The translations under genes were made by a program, and so were the position numbers. From Psococerastis gibbosa (lineage: Eukaryota; Arthropoda; Insecta; Psocodea; Psocidae): a stretch of 64,000 nt of DNA. The notes under the pieces are model-generated. The model was not told the DNA's origin and searched no databases. It saw only the letters and a list, made by a program, of their open reading frames with translations. Numbering within the stretch: position 1 is the stretch's first letter; each line of letters starts with the position of its first letter. The stretch covers positions 20,733,464-20,797,463 of the forward strand of contig OZ020490.1 of NCBI GenBank assembly GCA_963971405.1. The letters run 5' to 3'. Positions 1 to 11,585 of this stretch are shown piece by piece.

Positions 1-261
1 ACAGGACCAACACGGCATTACCACAGAATGTACCATTCTTATACAATAATACTTGTAATACCATACGTACTATCAACACTACATTAGGCTACGTTTATGC
101 AAACATTATGGTCGATGAAGCAGATTTGAAACAAAATGCTACCTACTTGACAGTTGTAACAATAAAATATAAAACATGCTGGAAAAGGTGGCTTATAGGT
201 TAACAATAATAATAATACAATATGTTTTAGCATGAAATTTTTTTAAACTAATATACGTAAA
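1..261. other. No gene recognised
   Basis: AT-rich sequence with short stop-broken reading frames on both strands. I see no coding similarity, RNA gene or clear element boundary. Confidence 0.5.
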
Positions 262-420
262 TATATAAATAAATGTTGGTGTTTCAACTGTCAAAACGCC
301 GCGCCGGCTCACATGGGGTGACCTTAAATGACGTCACATTTTGCAGTCACGTGACCCAATTTTTAATCATCAAACTTAAATGTATACTGTATAGGGAAAA
401 AAAGTCCCCTCTAAATAACG
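262..420 (+). repeat. Dispersed repeat R, copy 1 (CRE/E-box-like motifs)
   Basis: This stretch matches the reverse complement of 50510-50790. Shared blocks include AAATGTTGGTGTTT, a GCCGGC-like block, GGTGACCTT, AAATGACGTCACATTTT, GTCACGTGACC and ATCATCAAACTTAAAT. The TGACGTCA (CRE-like) and CACGTG (E-box) words are kept in both copies. The repeat class is unknown and no target duplication was identified. Confidence 0.6.
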
Positions 421-1549
421 TTTTCTTGATAAAACAAACTTAAGGGGTATAAAATAAATATACTAATCCATTAAAATAGGACTTTAAAAATTGTCAAGTA
501 GACCATTTCAACTCTATGCTGTTGCCATTTCATTTCGGGGGGGGGGTTGAAGCCCATGAACCCCCCCCCCCCCTTGGCTACGGTCTTGGAGCTGTCTGCA
601 AGTTCTATTCAAGCATCGGCATCCTAGTATATACAAATATACAATATTTACATATATAGACCTTAGAGGCTTTAATTTGATACAGGATGTACACGTTTTG
701 GATACCATCCCAGCACCATCAGGTGTCAGTTCTCAGATAAGCAGGTATGGAAAACCTCCTAAATTATCACTAGGTGTAGATGTTACAGGCACATAAAGGT
801 GTGGGCAAACCTTTTAACATTGAACGATACTTTAAGATCTCTCTCCCACACAAACACGATATCTCAATAAATGATTTGCCTCAGTGCCTAATCGGTCGGA
901 CATAATATTTCATTTCAACACAGCTATTTAGCAACTAGTAATAATTGTTTTATAGTACTAGTCGAGGTAATGAAGGCGTGTACGTAACCTCGACAATTCA
1001 AGCCCAAATTGGAACGAAAACAACTTGTACGTCGCAATAAAAAAAATGTAGCCTACAATAACAGGGGCGGGGCTTAAAATATGCCTCTAATACTTGGCGC
1101 TTGTGTCTAACAAGACTTAGTAAAATTTTATGAAAACCGAGTAACCGACTTGGTTTGCAAGTGACAATGGTATTTAGTCTACTTACAGGGTTTCTACAAA
1201 TAGATAACCTCATACGCAAAAGGAGCTTCAAAATTAGAGAAACGGACAAAGGGTCAAAAGAAATAAAAAATAAAATATAACTATAGGTTTATCGTACCTA
1301 GGTAGATCTATCAGTAAGTGACCAAGAGAGGCTTCAAAAAACAATTTAAACAGAGATTATCTACATACGTAATCATAATCTACTACATATAGACTACCAA
1401 TAAATCATAGCAGAAGACATTTCCATGAGAAACAAAGAATGAGTTTTGGTGTTGGGTGAGCTTTGAGTGGTCTGGAACCCCAGAAATGGACCAACCCATA
1501 CACCAGAAAATATTGTTACGGATACTTAACTCAAGCTTTAAGTGGTTCC
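421..1549. other. No gene; poly-G/poly-C pair at 537-573
   Basis: No coding sequence is recognised. A G run (about 537-547) faces a C run (about 560-573) across a short spacer, followed by a 'GGCTACGGTCTTGG' type end. That is the signature of the poly-G-bearing MITE termini seen elsewhere in the window, but the partner terminus was not found. Confidence 0.45.
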
Positions 1550-1790
1550 TTCTCCTCATCTTCTTCTTCTTCTTTTTCTTCTTCTGGCTCTACAGCCCTT
1601 GATAGGTTTTGGCTTGCTCGACAACACTCCTCCAGTCAACTCGGTTTTGTACAACGCTCCACCGTCTAAGGGCCCCCAACTCGCGAAGGTCGGTTTCCAT
1701 CTAGTCTTTCCAGCGTTTTCGAGGAAATCCGGCCAGTCGTCCCTGTTATGCTTATTTTGTACCTTATTTATGGCAAAGATGTCCATATGG
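1550..1790 (-). pseudogene. RTE-like LINE, 3' end of the RT reading frame with (AAG)n tail
   Basis: On the minus strand one frame reads as the typical extreme C-terminus of RTE/BovB-type LINE proteins. A basic stretch (RKRWKD) is followed by METDLRELGAL, a WSVVQNRVDWRSVVEQAK block and the terminal QGL-stop. A GAA/AAG-rich microsatellite follows at once (plus-strand 1554-1590), as expected for a LINE 3' tail. Everything upstream (endonuclease and the RT fingers and palm) is missing, so this is a dead 5'-truncated copy. An internal stop (TAG in RKRWKD-stop-METD) also breaks it. Similar tails lie at 9808-10025 and 53700-54110. Family assignment rests on motif resemblance only. Confidence 0.7.
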
Positions 1791-3117
1791 TCAAGATAAA
1801 ATTGAGGGCAGTCAACAGTTCGGGTTGGTGTTGAGTAGAATGCTTTCTGAAGTTGTTGTATCTTCCACTATTTAGCGTTCCGTCAGTCATTTCTGCACAA
1901 GTTTGGATTTGACCATTACAGGGCTTAGCTTAGTCATAAAATTGTTGAACTAAGAAGCCTCTAAACCTCACAAAAGTTGAAAAAAAAAAACCCCACACAC
2001 AGAACTATTCCTTCAGCACAAAGTGTGACTTGTCAGTGGGCGGAAATTGAACAAATAACTCTTAAAACCAGGCGTAACCTTACTGATCATCCCAAGTCTA
2101 GAAAGGTAAGGACAAGAAAGTAAAGATGTCAGTTCATAAGCCATAACTGTCAGCTGTAAACATTTTAGCCAATCAAAAGCCCGTGAAGCTAATAATGCAA
2201 AAAGGAATATTCCACAAGCTGAGCTAGCACTATATAAATCCAAATCAATAAAATGTTCTGTAGTAATTTATAACGAGTCTGTGTTTATTGCTTGGTTTAT
2301 TGGTTTCAAATCGTCTTTTCGTTTATTTAATGTTCCAGGTATAAAGTTTACAATGTGGTTTCAAACGTTTGCACGTTAGGCCTAGGCTAGTTTAAAAATT
2401 TAAATTACTGAAGGTTTTTAATTTGTACCATATAACAATAAGATGACCTTTAATAACCATTAAAGATGTCAGCTAAAAGGAATAGCCAGTGTAGCCTCCA
2501 AAATTATGGAGCTTACGATAATTTAAGAAACATATGGAAAAATGTCAGAAGTTGACGAGGAAGACCACCGAAAAGAAGTCGGTTGCGTTGGCGGCATGGC
2601 AAATGAAGATGAGAGATGTCTATAATGTGGTGACGAGGTGGCAAGAGAGACTAGATGAACGTAGCGCCGAAGCTAGACGAAGAAGAGAAGCTAGAAGTAG
2701 AAGAAGAATTTCTGCACGAAGAACGAAAAACACAATAGTAGACCTATGTTATTCTTGGTGAAAATATGTTCTCCTTCTTCAGAGGTCACAATCAGGACGA
2801 ATCAGCAACTCCCTGCATGTTATCCTCCAGCTCTCTCAGTGCCCCACTTTCCTCTTCAGATCTTAGAGCGTTCTAGTTCCTGCGTCCTTTTTTGGTGCTG
2901 CTTACAAGTAAAGAGAAGGACTTAGGGTCAGTGCACCTACTTTGCGAATAAGCAATTCCTGCAGCAGCAGTTGAGTCAAATTAGAGTTTCTGGTCATTTT
3001 GCGCTTTTCTGGTTTATATGCGATGTACCGGACACTATATATATATATGTATATATGATGTGGGTATAGCGGCATGCGGTCAGGAATAACACTTTTGTTC
3101 GTTTTTGCATAGTACTG
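1791..3117. other. No gene recognised
   Basis: Between 2460 and 2760 an open stretch begins with ATG in the frame MSAKRNSQCSLQNYGAYDN and is followed by Arg/Glu-rich low-complexity sequence. It is soon broken by stops and I recognise no family. A short (TA)n tract lies at 3038-3056. The rest is unremarkable AT-rich DNA. Confidence 0.4.
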
Positions 3118-3366
3118 CAGTGGCGGCGCTAGAAATTTTAAGGCGAGAGGCCATGGGGGGGGGGGGCATGACTTCTATCTGGGGGCCAATGAAAAAAACA
3201 AAACATTTTTCACCGGGAGTAGGTATAATGAAAGTAAGTAACTTATAGTCTTGTAACCAGTTTTAATTCTGACGTTTTTGAATTACAAAAATACTGCTAT
3301 ATGACATGTAAAATACCCAGGGGGCCGGATAAATTTTCGGGGGGGGGGGCAGTAGCGGCGCCACTG
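3118..3366. mobile_element. hAT-like MITE, family CAGTGGCGGCG, copy 1
   Basis: The left end CAGTGGCGGCGCTAGAAATT is mirrored by CGGCGCCACTG at the right end. The interior is homologous to the 50192-50459 element in inverted orientation (shared stretch around ACTTCTATCT, CATTGGCCCC and the CCAGTTTTAATTCTGACG block). Two G runs of about ten bases sit some 35 bp inside the left end and 15-25 bp inside the right end. No 8-bp target duplication survives here (TAGTACTG against AGTTGACC), unlike the other copy. Confidence 0.75.
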
Positions 3367-4383
3367 AGTTGACCATTAAGCTTTCGGGAAAAATAGCTAT
3401 ATCGGCTGATAACTCCACAGCAGCCCAAGAGCTACAAAAAGAGCTGGCGCTTCTTTCCCAATCAGTAGCTAAAATAGACTACTGCTGATATCAATACAAA
3501 AATTAGGAAATCAGTAAGAACTATCTGGCAAGAAAGGCAGCTAACTTACCTTTGAATACCTGTCCCATAAAAGGACGTCTACGCGGCTACGCCTCGGAAT
3601 GTCAAAAAGGAAGCTAGAAACCTCGACAGACAATAATGTTTGATATAAAGAGGGAATACATTAGCTTCCCGACTCAAAAATCTCATGAGAAAAACGAATA
3701 TTGACGCATTGAAACATACACCACCTCTCCAACCACTCATAAAAAAATCTCCAAGTAGGCGCCCATCTTGAAAATATTATTGAAATAAGAAATCAATATG
3801 GTCAAATAATGAGCGAACCTTCGACAAATATTGACAACGTGCCTTACAAATAAAATGAATGTATTTTCCATGGAAAAAAAATCACTTTAAATAATTCTCC
3901 AGACCGTACTGGCGTAGAGACGCTTATTAGAAAGTCAAATAGTCCCCATTCAACATGGCGGTTGTCTCATCGCTTATTGGCTACAGCTCTGTGCGTAAAC
4001 AGCTTTTGATTGGTTATTGTAACGCCTACTTCAGAGGAAAAGTCATCTGAGTAAATAGTTTTCGATGAAAGAAGGGTTTGAAAGTAGCTTTGTTGAATTT
4101 TTTAAGGCCTGGGCTAACACAGGGTCGCAAAGGCTAACCCTCTATTTCTTAAGATTTACACCTAGGTCTATATATTGGGTGCGAGAAAAAAACATAATTA
4201 TGGCAATGCCACAGACCAAATACTAGTATTTTTTTTATGGCAAAGCATCAGGCGTCATAAAACATTCCCTTCGTAACACCTTATTGCCTAGGCCAACTAT
4301 AACAGAAATCAGAATCAACACATTGTAAAAAGGTTGAAGAAGGTTTGTGAAAATACTAAAACCAATCTGTCACTATATATTTT
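3367..4383. other. No gene recognised
   Basis: AT-rich sequence with no coding similarity and no clear element ends. Confidence 0.4.
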
Positions 4384-4527
4384 CTTCGATGGCATAGTGG
4401 TAGCTTGTTCGTACTTGTGCGAGTCTACACACCATTCGATCGGAAACTTGTCGTAACTCAACACAGGTATTAGTACCTACAGATGCGGCTGAAGAGGTTA
4501 TTTGGATACATTCATTGGATTGTCTGG
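4384..4527 (+). mobile_element. tRNA-derived SINE, family S, copy 1
   Basis: About 140 bp, one of five related copies (also near 12228, 30550, 45848/46303 and 46969). The head CTTCGATGGCATAGTGGTAG contains a pol III A-box-like TGGCATAGTGG. It is followed by the conserved CTTGTGCGAGTCT, CGATCGG, GTCGTAACTCAACACA and GCTGAAGAGGT blocks, and the end is ATACATTCATTG. A weak B-box candidate overlaps GTCGTAACTC. This copy looks complete. Confidence 0.75.
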
Positions 4528-5082
4528 TTTATTTCAATTTGGGCAAGAAGAAAGCATTTCACGAACCTTGTTGAACCTTTGTTCAATGTATATTATTTGA
4601 ACGAGAGTCACCAGCTTCTGCGTGCAATAAAAACCATGTTATTTGGGAAAGGAAGATTCGAGAAAAATTACCCGTTTCTGGAAAAAATTTCTAACCTAAT
4701 CTCCCTGCCAGTAGTTAATAGGTACTCAAGTTCCACTATTACTCTATTAGTCTATTATCTGTTTTATTGTATGATAACTTGCAGTATTAAAAGAAGCCAG
4801 TCTCCTTGCAAATCAGTTTTTTCCAATATTAATAATAAGTTATTATCCTCAACGCATACGTCATATAAACTCCAAATGGGACACTAAACTTATGAAGGGT
4901 GCGCACCCTAAAACAGTTAAACAGACCTACTGCATGCATGTTTAATGACGCAATAAATTCTACCAGCATATCGTACATCACCAAGAGGATTATTATTTCC
5001 AGTAACTAATAACAATTTCCTCCTTTAATTTAAGTCGTAAAAGTACAAATTATCTCTTCCGGTATACAGTATTTTGGGTTAT
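4528..5082. other. No gene recognised
   Basis: A reading frame of 134 codons begins at 4483, but its first 15 codons are SINE sequence. The remainder is Ser/Leu/Tyr-rich AT-biased sequence resembling no family, so I treat it as chance. Confidence 0.45.
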
Positions 5083-6078
5083 TGCTTTCCTTGTTATAAC
5101 GTTAGTAAAAGGAAAGCTTTGTGATGGTCGAAATTTCCAATTTGGAGATTTTAGTAGATTTTCACGTTTTGAGGTCTCAGGAAGTGAGGAACCCAATAAA
5201 AGTGTTTTTTACGAAATATCTGTCTGTCGCTCTGTCTGTCTGTATGTTCGTCGATTTGTGGACGAACTACTAAGTGGATTATTATGAAATTTGGCAAGTA
5301 GGTTCACAAAAATCATATCTCAGGACAATTTTTTTTATTTTGGGGAGTTTCAGTCTCAAAAATCACCCAAATCGGAGAAAATGATTTTTTTTCTCAAAAA
5401 CTGCTCCAAATATTTTTTCTATTCAAATATATTGTAGTTGTTATTATAATATTAACCAAATCCAATAGATTGCTTGCTTCTTTTTAGTTTGGCTCTGGGG
5501 GTAACAAAAAATAAGAAAATAGGTACTCGATTTTCAAGGACAATGATTAAAGAAAAAAATCTGCGGAACCATTCCCGCGATGCTTTCTAACTTCAGGTAT
5601 ATGTTTCAGGTTTTAAATTGAGTAACAAAACCGAGCCGGTTGCCTTCCCAAACAAAGATTGGGTTTTGTATAAAAAAATTATGGATAATTCTTGCCCAAA
5701 AACATTGCATACCCTGCCAAAATAGTAATACTGTGTTGTAATGAATTGGTCTGCCCGTTCTAGCCTATGCAGTTGTTCCATCGATAACCAGGGGCGGGCA
5801 CAGCGATGTTTTTAGGGGGGGGGGGGTCATCACCAGGGCTGCCAGTAGCAGATCTTAACCAAATCCCGAATAAGATGTTATGTGTATTTTTTTCAATTAC
5901 CAATAAAATTTGGGGGGAGGTCACCCCTTGTGTCTGCCCTTGCGATCAATTCAGTACTTTGGGATAGGGAATATCGAAGCAACCGAAATTTAACCGTAGG
6001 AAAATTATTTAATATGGAATTGTTCATACTAATTGATAAATAGGAAAGCATGTTCGAGTAAACTTAATTGGGTAGGTT
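5083..6078 (+). mobile_element. Helentron/DINE-like element, family H, copy H1 (old, interrupted)
   Basis: A divergent full-length member. It begins TTGCTTTCC, carries GGAAAGCTTTGTGATGGTCG, a CTGT/GTCT microsatellite (about 5220-5245) and the GCTTCTTTTTAG-to-GGGGGTAA region. It ends with AGGAAAGCATGTTCGAGTAAAC followed by a degraded terminus. A poly-G-bearing MITE (5789-5942) is inserted before the last 135 bp. Heavy divergence from copies H5, H8 and H9 implies that it is the oldest copy here. Confidence 0.75.
5789..5942. mobile_element. hAT-like poly-G MITE nested in H1
   Basis: Imperfect terminal repeats CAGGGGCGGGCACA and TGTCTGCCCTTG flank 154 bp with a 12-base G run just inside the left end and GGTCACCCC near the right. 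The flanks (TCGATAAC / CGATCAAT) share only CGAT, so the target duplication is weak. It interrupts family-H sequence, which gives independent evidence of insertion. Confidence 0.6.
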
Positions 6079-6196
6079 CATTTCTTTCATTTTTCTCCTG
6101 TTGGAATGCATTTGTGTTAAAATTTTCATGTCTCCCTTCCTTCGATTAGACAGCAGGCGGTTTTGTGCAGGTGTCAACATACCACTCCGGCAAGAT

Positions 6197-6387
6197 CAAG
6201 GGCGAATTTGGCCTCCAGTTTAGGGGGGGGGGGGGTCAGCGGGCAGGTTCAGTGGATTATACCCTTAAAAAACATTATTATTTTTAATTGCCACTCTGTA
6301 AACCCATTGTTATCTAGTGTAAGTTCATTTTTTATATTTTATTTGGGGGGGTCCGGACCCTCTGACCCCCCCTAAAGTCCGCCCTTG
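6197..6387. mobile_element. hAT-like poly-G MITE
   Basis: Ends CAAGGGCGAATTTGG and AAAGTCCGCCCTTG form an imperfect inverted repeat. A 13-base G run lies about 25 bp inside the left end and a GGGGGGG...CCCCCC block near the right. The flanking 8-mers do not match. A second, incomplete poly-G terminus follows at about 6398-6460. Confidence 0.55.
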
Positions 6388-6624
6388 AGTAACACAACAA
6401 GGCCGTATTTATGGGGGGATCCAGGGGTCCGGACCCCCCCCCCCCCCCGTCGATAAGAATTCCATCATACGCAAAGTATTTTCGTATACTTTCATTCTTT
6501 GCTAGTCCCTTCAAAAGGTCGTTTTTCAATTAATAAAAAATAAATTTGTTCTGTTCTTTCCACATATTTCTACTTGTTGTATTTACCAAAATTCAGTTTT
6601 GCTTTCTTAAGCTCGGTATACACT

Positions 6625-6900
6625 CAAATCAAATCAAATCAAATACATCTTTATTCCAATTGTTGCAACAAGACCAGTATACATAAAATGATAAAATGTA
6701 TACAATTATAATTAAATTTAAATACGCTAAATTAACTTAAATTAAATTACATTAATACTTTACAAGGAATTATAACCAGCCAACTGTGTTTCCAACTACT
6801 ATGGTAGCCTCGGGCCTTAAGCTATCTTATCCCATACCTACCACCCCCCCCCCCCTCCCCCGACGCAAATCTATAGCTACGGCCTTGGATTCAGCATCGC
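6625..6900 (-). mobile_element. LINE/SINE 3' end with (ATTTG)n-type tail
   Basis: Read on the minus strand, the segment ends in GGAATAAAGATGTATTTG followed by repeated ATTTG units (plus strand CAAATCAAATCAAATCAAAT, 6634-6653). This is the usual 3' terminus of CR1/L2/Jockey-type non-LTR elements in invertebrates. No coding sequence remains, so the upstream limit is approximate. Confidence 0.55.
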
Positions 6901-7569
6901 TACCGGGACACCACCTAAAAATAAATAAACAATGATACAGCTTAATTCAGCGGTTATAGAATAGGGCGAGTATTTTCACGGGGCTAACTGTTCACACGGG
7001 TCTTCTAGTTTGGAAAGTTCGCACGCGCAATTCAAAAATAAGGGAGGGCCCCTATAATTTTAGTTCAGCTATTGTCCACTCGGACAAGTAACATATTGCT
7101 CAAATTCGCCCACACGTGCCGTGAGCCTTCAAGGGTTTATCTATGTGCGTATCGTACTGTTGTGCATTGTTGAATTAACTAGCCCCAAAAAGAAAGTGTT
7201 GTTAGTGTGTTGAATGTTTTCAATTTTGGCTGTACTTTCTCATATCAGGTTAGTAAATTATTGGGCTTCAAAAGAGAGGGGGGGGGGGTTCACGTAAATT
7301 GGCGGGGGGGGGGGGGGGGAGTACGGTCTTGTATCTCATAACAATCAGCCTCTGCTATATTAATACAAAACTAATTGAAACTTTAATACTGTATACAGTA
7401 GGCCTAATTAATAGACAATCGCTAACGACTTTGGCTAGGTATCTACTGCATGAATATTGGTTGTGTTTTGTTTTAACTTAATTTACATTTTAACGAGTGT
7501 TCAATAATTTTTTTTAGGCCAAATATCCTACTCTTAGTAACGATATTTTCTGCTCGGTAGGGTCTTGCC
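6901..7569. other. No gene; poly-G runs at about 7280-7320
   Basis: No coding similarity. Two G runs of nine and about fifteen bases are separated by TTCACGTAAATTGGC. They look like a MITE terminus without a recognised partner. Confidence 0.4.
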
Positions 7570-7706
7570 TTCAGATCTCCCTTCGGTCCATCTCCCTTCG
7601 GTCCACCTCCCTTCGGTCCATCTCCCTTCGGTCCAGCTCCCTTCGGTCCATCTCCCTTCGGTCCACCTCTCTTCGGTCCATCTCCCTTCGGTCCATCTCC
7701 CTTCAA
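7570..7706. repeat. 15-bp minisatellite, about nine units
   Basis: The unit CTTCGGTCCATCTCC is repeated head to tail with a few substitutions (CATCTCC, CACCTCC, CAGCTCC). Because 15 is divisible by three, minus-strand frames stay open and spell a pentapeptide repeat (GPKGD), giving a spurious collagen-like reading frame. I see no promoter, splice site or flanking coding sequence that would make it a gene. Confidence 0.85.
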
Positions 7707-9807
7707 AGCCATAGCCGACAAAATCCGTCAAGATTCAGAATACATATATTGTATGATATAAACTATTTTAAGTGTGAATGCCTATAACCGGCCGGAATTA
7801 TTAACTATTATGGCTTTGCCAACAGTAGCCCGAGAGCTGGCGACGCCCATGCATCTACCTCCTTATTTGCAGTGGCTGAAAGCAGTCACATCCCATCTAC
7901 TGTATATTACTACATTGAAACCAGATGTAATTTGAATCACTAAATTAGTAATATGGCATCCAGACATAGAGGGGGATGCAACGAATGCACTCAACACCTG
8001 CATCAAGCTAATGGCCTTTGTAAATGACTAATTCCTCACATTCTACTGCGGACAGACCAGTATGTTACAAAAAGGGACGCTTTAAACCCCTTTTCGGTTT
8101 GCATATCAAAGATGGGATTACAGGAAATTCAAAGGCTGGTCTTTTGATCGAAGAAAGAGGCTTTCTTTTCTACTGGGGAACCGTGTAATCTGTAGAGCCT
8201 CCAAGTTTTTTTCCCCCGTTCAAACTTCCAAGTATTTCTTTATTTATTTCTATTTCTAATGCTTCTGTATACGTGCTCAGGCGAAAGGATACAGAAGCCC
8301 GAGTAGTTGCCGACTGTTAAAAAGCGGAAATTAACATACTTCATACTTCAGTTCGGGGGTTCCTGCGAGTGATTCCGTAGTTTGAAAATAAGTTACTTCA
8401 ATTTTGCGCTTCCGATATCACACGAAATTCTCATTAATTAATATGAGGAACGTATAAAATCAGAAAATCAGTCAGTTTTTATTTTATTGACTATACTACT
8501 ACTACTACATTGAAGAATTTTTTTTTCATTGAAGTTGTAGGCACTGTTTCATAGGTTATTTTAAATTTTTGCTTAGCGATTTTTCTATGAATTTTACTTT
8601 ACTTTGCATAATTTACATAAAATAATTACAACCCCAAAAAATGAAAATAACCGATAATATGTCTTCTACAACTTGAATTTTTAATAAATTGCTCGTTAAT
8701 TAAATTCATAAAAATGTACCTATATAGTACCTACGTATTTTCTACGGTCCATAATATGCTTTTAAATTAACCAATAATAATGAAAATAAATATTTATAAA
8801 TCGTACTTTCGTCTAATTTCCACTACTCAATGCTAAATTGTGAAAGGGAGCTATATCTCTTAAAAAAATCTCTGCCTGATATCCTATGTTTCCTATGACT
8901 GCAAACTGTCCGTTGCTTATCAGTTCATCTCTAACGGGCCCTAGCTGAAAACAACTCTAACGCAGGAAGTCAGCCCTTCAATGCCCACAGCACACTTCTT
9001 AAATTACAAAACAAAAGTCAGATTACAGCATTCAAAGCCCATTGAGTCTTAAAGGTTGAGGAAGGCTAAAAAGGAAAATCATAAATAATCGTACAAACCA
9101 CCAGTATTCAACACGTTTCGTTGAATTTATTGAGACAAATAGAACAGAACTGTAAGGGGTTGATTCCAGCACAATAGGTCTAGTACCAGCATGCCGTCCT
9201 ATTGAAAAACTTTGGGTCACGCGTCATCGTATTGTTACTATTGTTTGGGGTACATTAGCGCGTGGCGCTTTGATTGTTATTGTTTACTTATTTTAAGGCT
9301 TTGGTTTTGAAAAAAATGAAATGACAGATCGGCGGCTATTCCACTAGTCAATTTTTCTTCTATACTGATACCGCCAAGAACGGAAATATCATAAATGTTG
9401 CATTGCTATTTTTACACCACATTCAACTTGTATCCTATAAAATTGACCATTTTTGTTTAATTTTTTTAAGTTGGTCTGCCGTCTTTAATTTATTTTTTCA
9501 ATCTACAATATATTTTAGAATTTAAATTATAAAATAATTCGTTCGTTCTCGATAAATTAAGAAAAATTATTTGTCTTAAGGCGATGCCATTTCACATTTC
9601 ATTTTTTTTATTGTTTGCATAGGGTGTTTTTATTCTATGATCTGCATTGATCAATGGGCAATGGCATAGAATAAAATAAAAAGTTCATTCATATACAAAC
9701 ATTTCTTCAATTTATTACTGATGGAAAAATGACGGAAAATTGACGAGTGGAATAGTTGCCGAAGGAACCTTGTCTTCTTCTTTAGTCGACATCTTACGAT
9801 CCCATAC
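7707..9807. other. No gene recognised
   Basis: AT-rich sequence with only short broken reading frames. I could not define element ends in this 2.1-kb stretch. Confidence 0.4.
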
Positions 9808-10025
9808 GATGTATGGGAGGCTCACTTCACCGAACCCAGACCCCTGGGAAGGCCAAGGAAGAGGTACCAGGACCAGATGGCGGATGACGTCCAAAAAATG
9901 GGCTTGCACCCAGAAACGTGGCGGACGGTGGCTTGTGATCGAGCGGAATGGAGAGGCATAGTACGTGCGGCCAAAAGTCCCCATGGGCTGTTAGCGCCAC
10001 CCTAAGTCAAGTAAGTAAGTCAAGT
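9808..10025 (+). pseudogene. RTE-like LINE, 3' end with (AAGT)n tail
   Basis: The plus-strand frame starting at 9808 reads VWEAHFTEPRPLGRPRKRYQ, then a DQMADDVQKMGL block, a WRTVACDRAEWRGIV block and a C-terminus AKSPHGLLAPP-stop at 10003-10005. The stop is followed by a tetranucleotide tail of AAGT units (to about 10025). This is the generic C-terminus of RTE/BovB-type LINE proteins. It differs from the copy at 1550-1790 and belongs to another subfamily. Upstream domains are absent (5' truncation). The surviving frame has no stop, so the copy may be fairly recent. Confidence 0.75.
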
Positions 10026-10127
10026 CTTACGATCGGTTTGCCGCAAATCCTTGCACATTCTGGCTTCTGCTCCATTCCTCTATGACCTGGGCCGTTCTTT
10101 GAGTTTACCATAGCAGTGCCATTTAGA

Positions 10128-10212
10128 GACAAAACTTTTATAGACAAACCTTTTATAGACAAACCTTTTAGAGACAAGCCTTTTAGAGAAAAACCTTTTA
10201 GAGACAAAGGCA
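10128..10212. repeat. 15-bp minisatellite, about six units
   Basis: Units of the form ACAAACCTTTTATAG / ACAAGCCTTTTAGAG are tandemly arranged. As with the array at 7570, the 15-bp period keeps all frames open (plus strand DKPFI, minus strand LKGLS). No gene context is visible. Confidence 0.8.
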
Positions 10213-11585
10213 TTGAAAGTAGAGCTATCATTGATACATCAGTAGAAAGACAAAGTGTTCCTCTGCTTTTTGATGACCGTCACTATATCACCGATTGCCG
10301 ACATTGACATACCTACTGTATGTACAATATAGATGTAATTGGTTTGTATAAAAAACGAAAAGTGTGGGGGAAGGGGTGTCTGGTACAATATTTCATGCGA
10401 GCATTGTGCAATCGCCTGAACACCCCCCCCCCCCAGAAATCCTGGGACGGCCTTGATGAGATTCTTACCCCCTCCCCCCTTGTGTTAGAAACGAGGACAT
10501 GAAATGAAGTAGGCCAATAAATAAGATACAAGATAGAAGGGGTATAGAAAAATAAATAATTACTTCTTTCGGAGGGGGGCCAGGGGGCTGTTCTATCGCT
10601 ATAACCTTGATTTCAAAGTATTTTCCAGCCTCGAAAAGAGAAACCTAACAAATTAACACAAAAACAATAACGAAAAAGTATCATCACTGACAGAGTTCCA
10701 CGGTCAGGTTTATAAATTTTGGAAAAATACCTACGAGTCATCCTCCATCAGACATTGGGCGACTCCATAGGCGCGGCAGGTGTCGGCACAACATTCAAAA
10801 TGGACATAATTAGAACCAAATTAAATTACATCTAATGCATAACCTTTTGCTTCATCATCCCATTTCAAATTAATTCTAAAACTAATTTTAATAATTAATT
10901 AATGCGCGCCCATTCTCTATTTTCGGAGCAGGTAGGGGGTGCCCTCAATTCTGTGTGTTATCGTCTTAAGTTATTATTAAGTTTCTTTGTGAGCTAATGG
11001 CGGGACACCCGTCAGGTACTTTTAAGTTTTAAATTGACGCGGACTCTTGAATTTACGCATGCGTCTAGACGTTGTTTCTTGATAGGGTTTCAAACGTGGA
11101 GCTTCATATTTACTATGTAACGTGCAGAGATACCCCCCCCCCCCAGGCCTACAGCGATGGGGATTCAGGTAGGTTCGGGGGGGGGGGGGTAGTCGTGGCC
11201 TTGTGGGGGTTGAAATAGAAAAAAACTTAACCGAACGTAATGTAGTAGGTATTGATTAAATTAAATTCGAGCGTAATAAATAAATAATTAACATTAATAA
11301 TTAATATTGGAAGGCAGCCCGGGTTATTTATATTACCGTAAGCTGCATCATGGAAGCCATAGAATACTTCAACCGACCTGGAGAATGGAATATCTGCAGC
11401 AAGTAATGGAGGATGTAGCGGCCAATACATACGTGGAGTTGAAGAGGGCGTGCCTGGATCAAGTGAGTGGAGGCATCGATGGCTTCGATGTCACTTGTTT
11501 CTGCCAACCAGCCCGCCGGCTGTATAACTTGCAGAAAAAGAAGTCAAAGACTGTATAGTAAGGGCTACCGAGCCTGATCAGATTA
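10213..11585. other. No gene; several poly-G/C runs
   Basis: C runs at about 10421-10433 and 11131-11143 and a G run at about 11178-11191 mark undefined MITE termini. No coding sequence is recognised. Confidence 0.4.

Noticed and set aside
2460..2760. Open Arg/Glu-rich stretch after MSAKRNSQ
   Set aside because: Broken by stops in the frame that looks most protein-like; no recognised domain.
4483..4887. 134-codon open frame
   Set aside because: Starts inside a SINE and shows no domain; AT-rich chance frame.
7473..7721. Collagen-like GPKGD reading frame on the minus strand
   Set aside because: Fully explained by a 15-bp minisatellite whose period keeps frames open. No signal peptide, no Gly-X-Y triplet period and no gene context.
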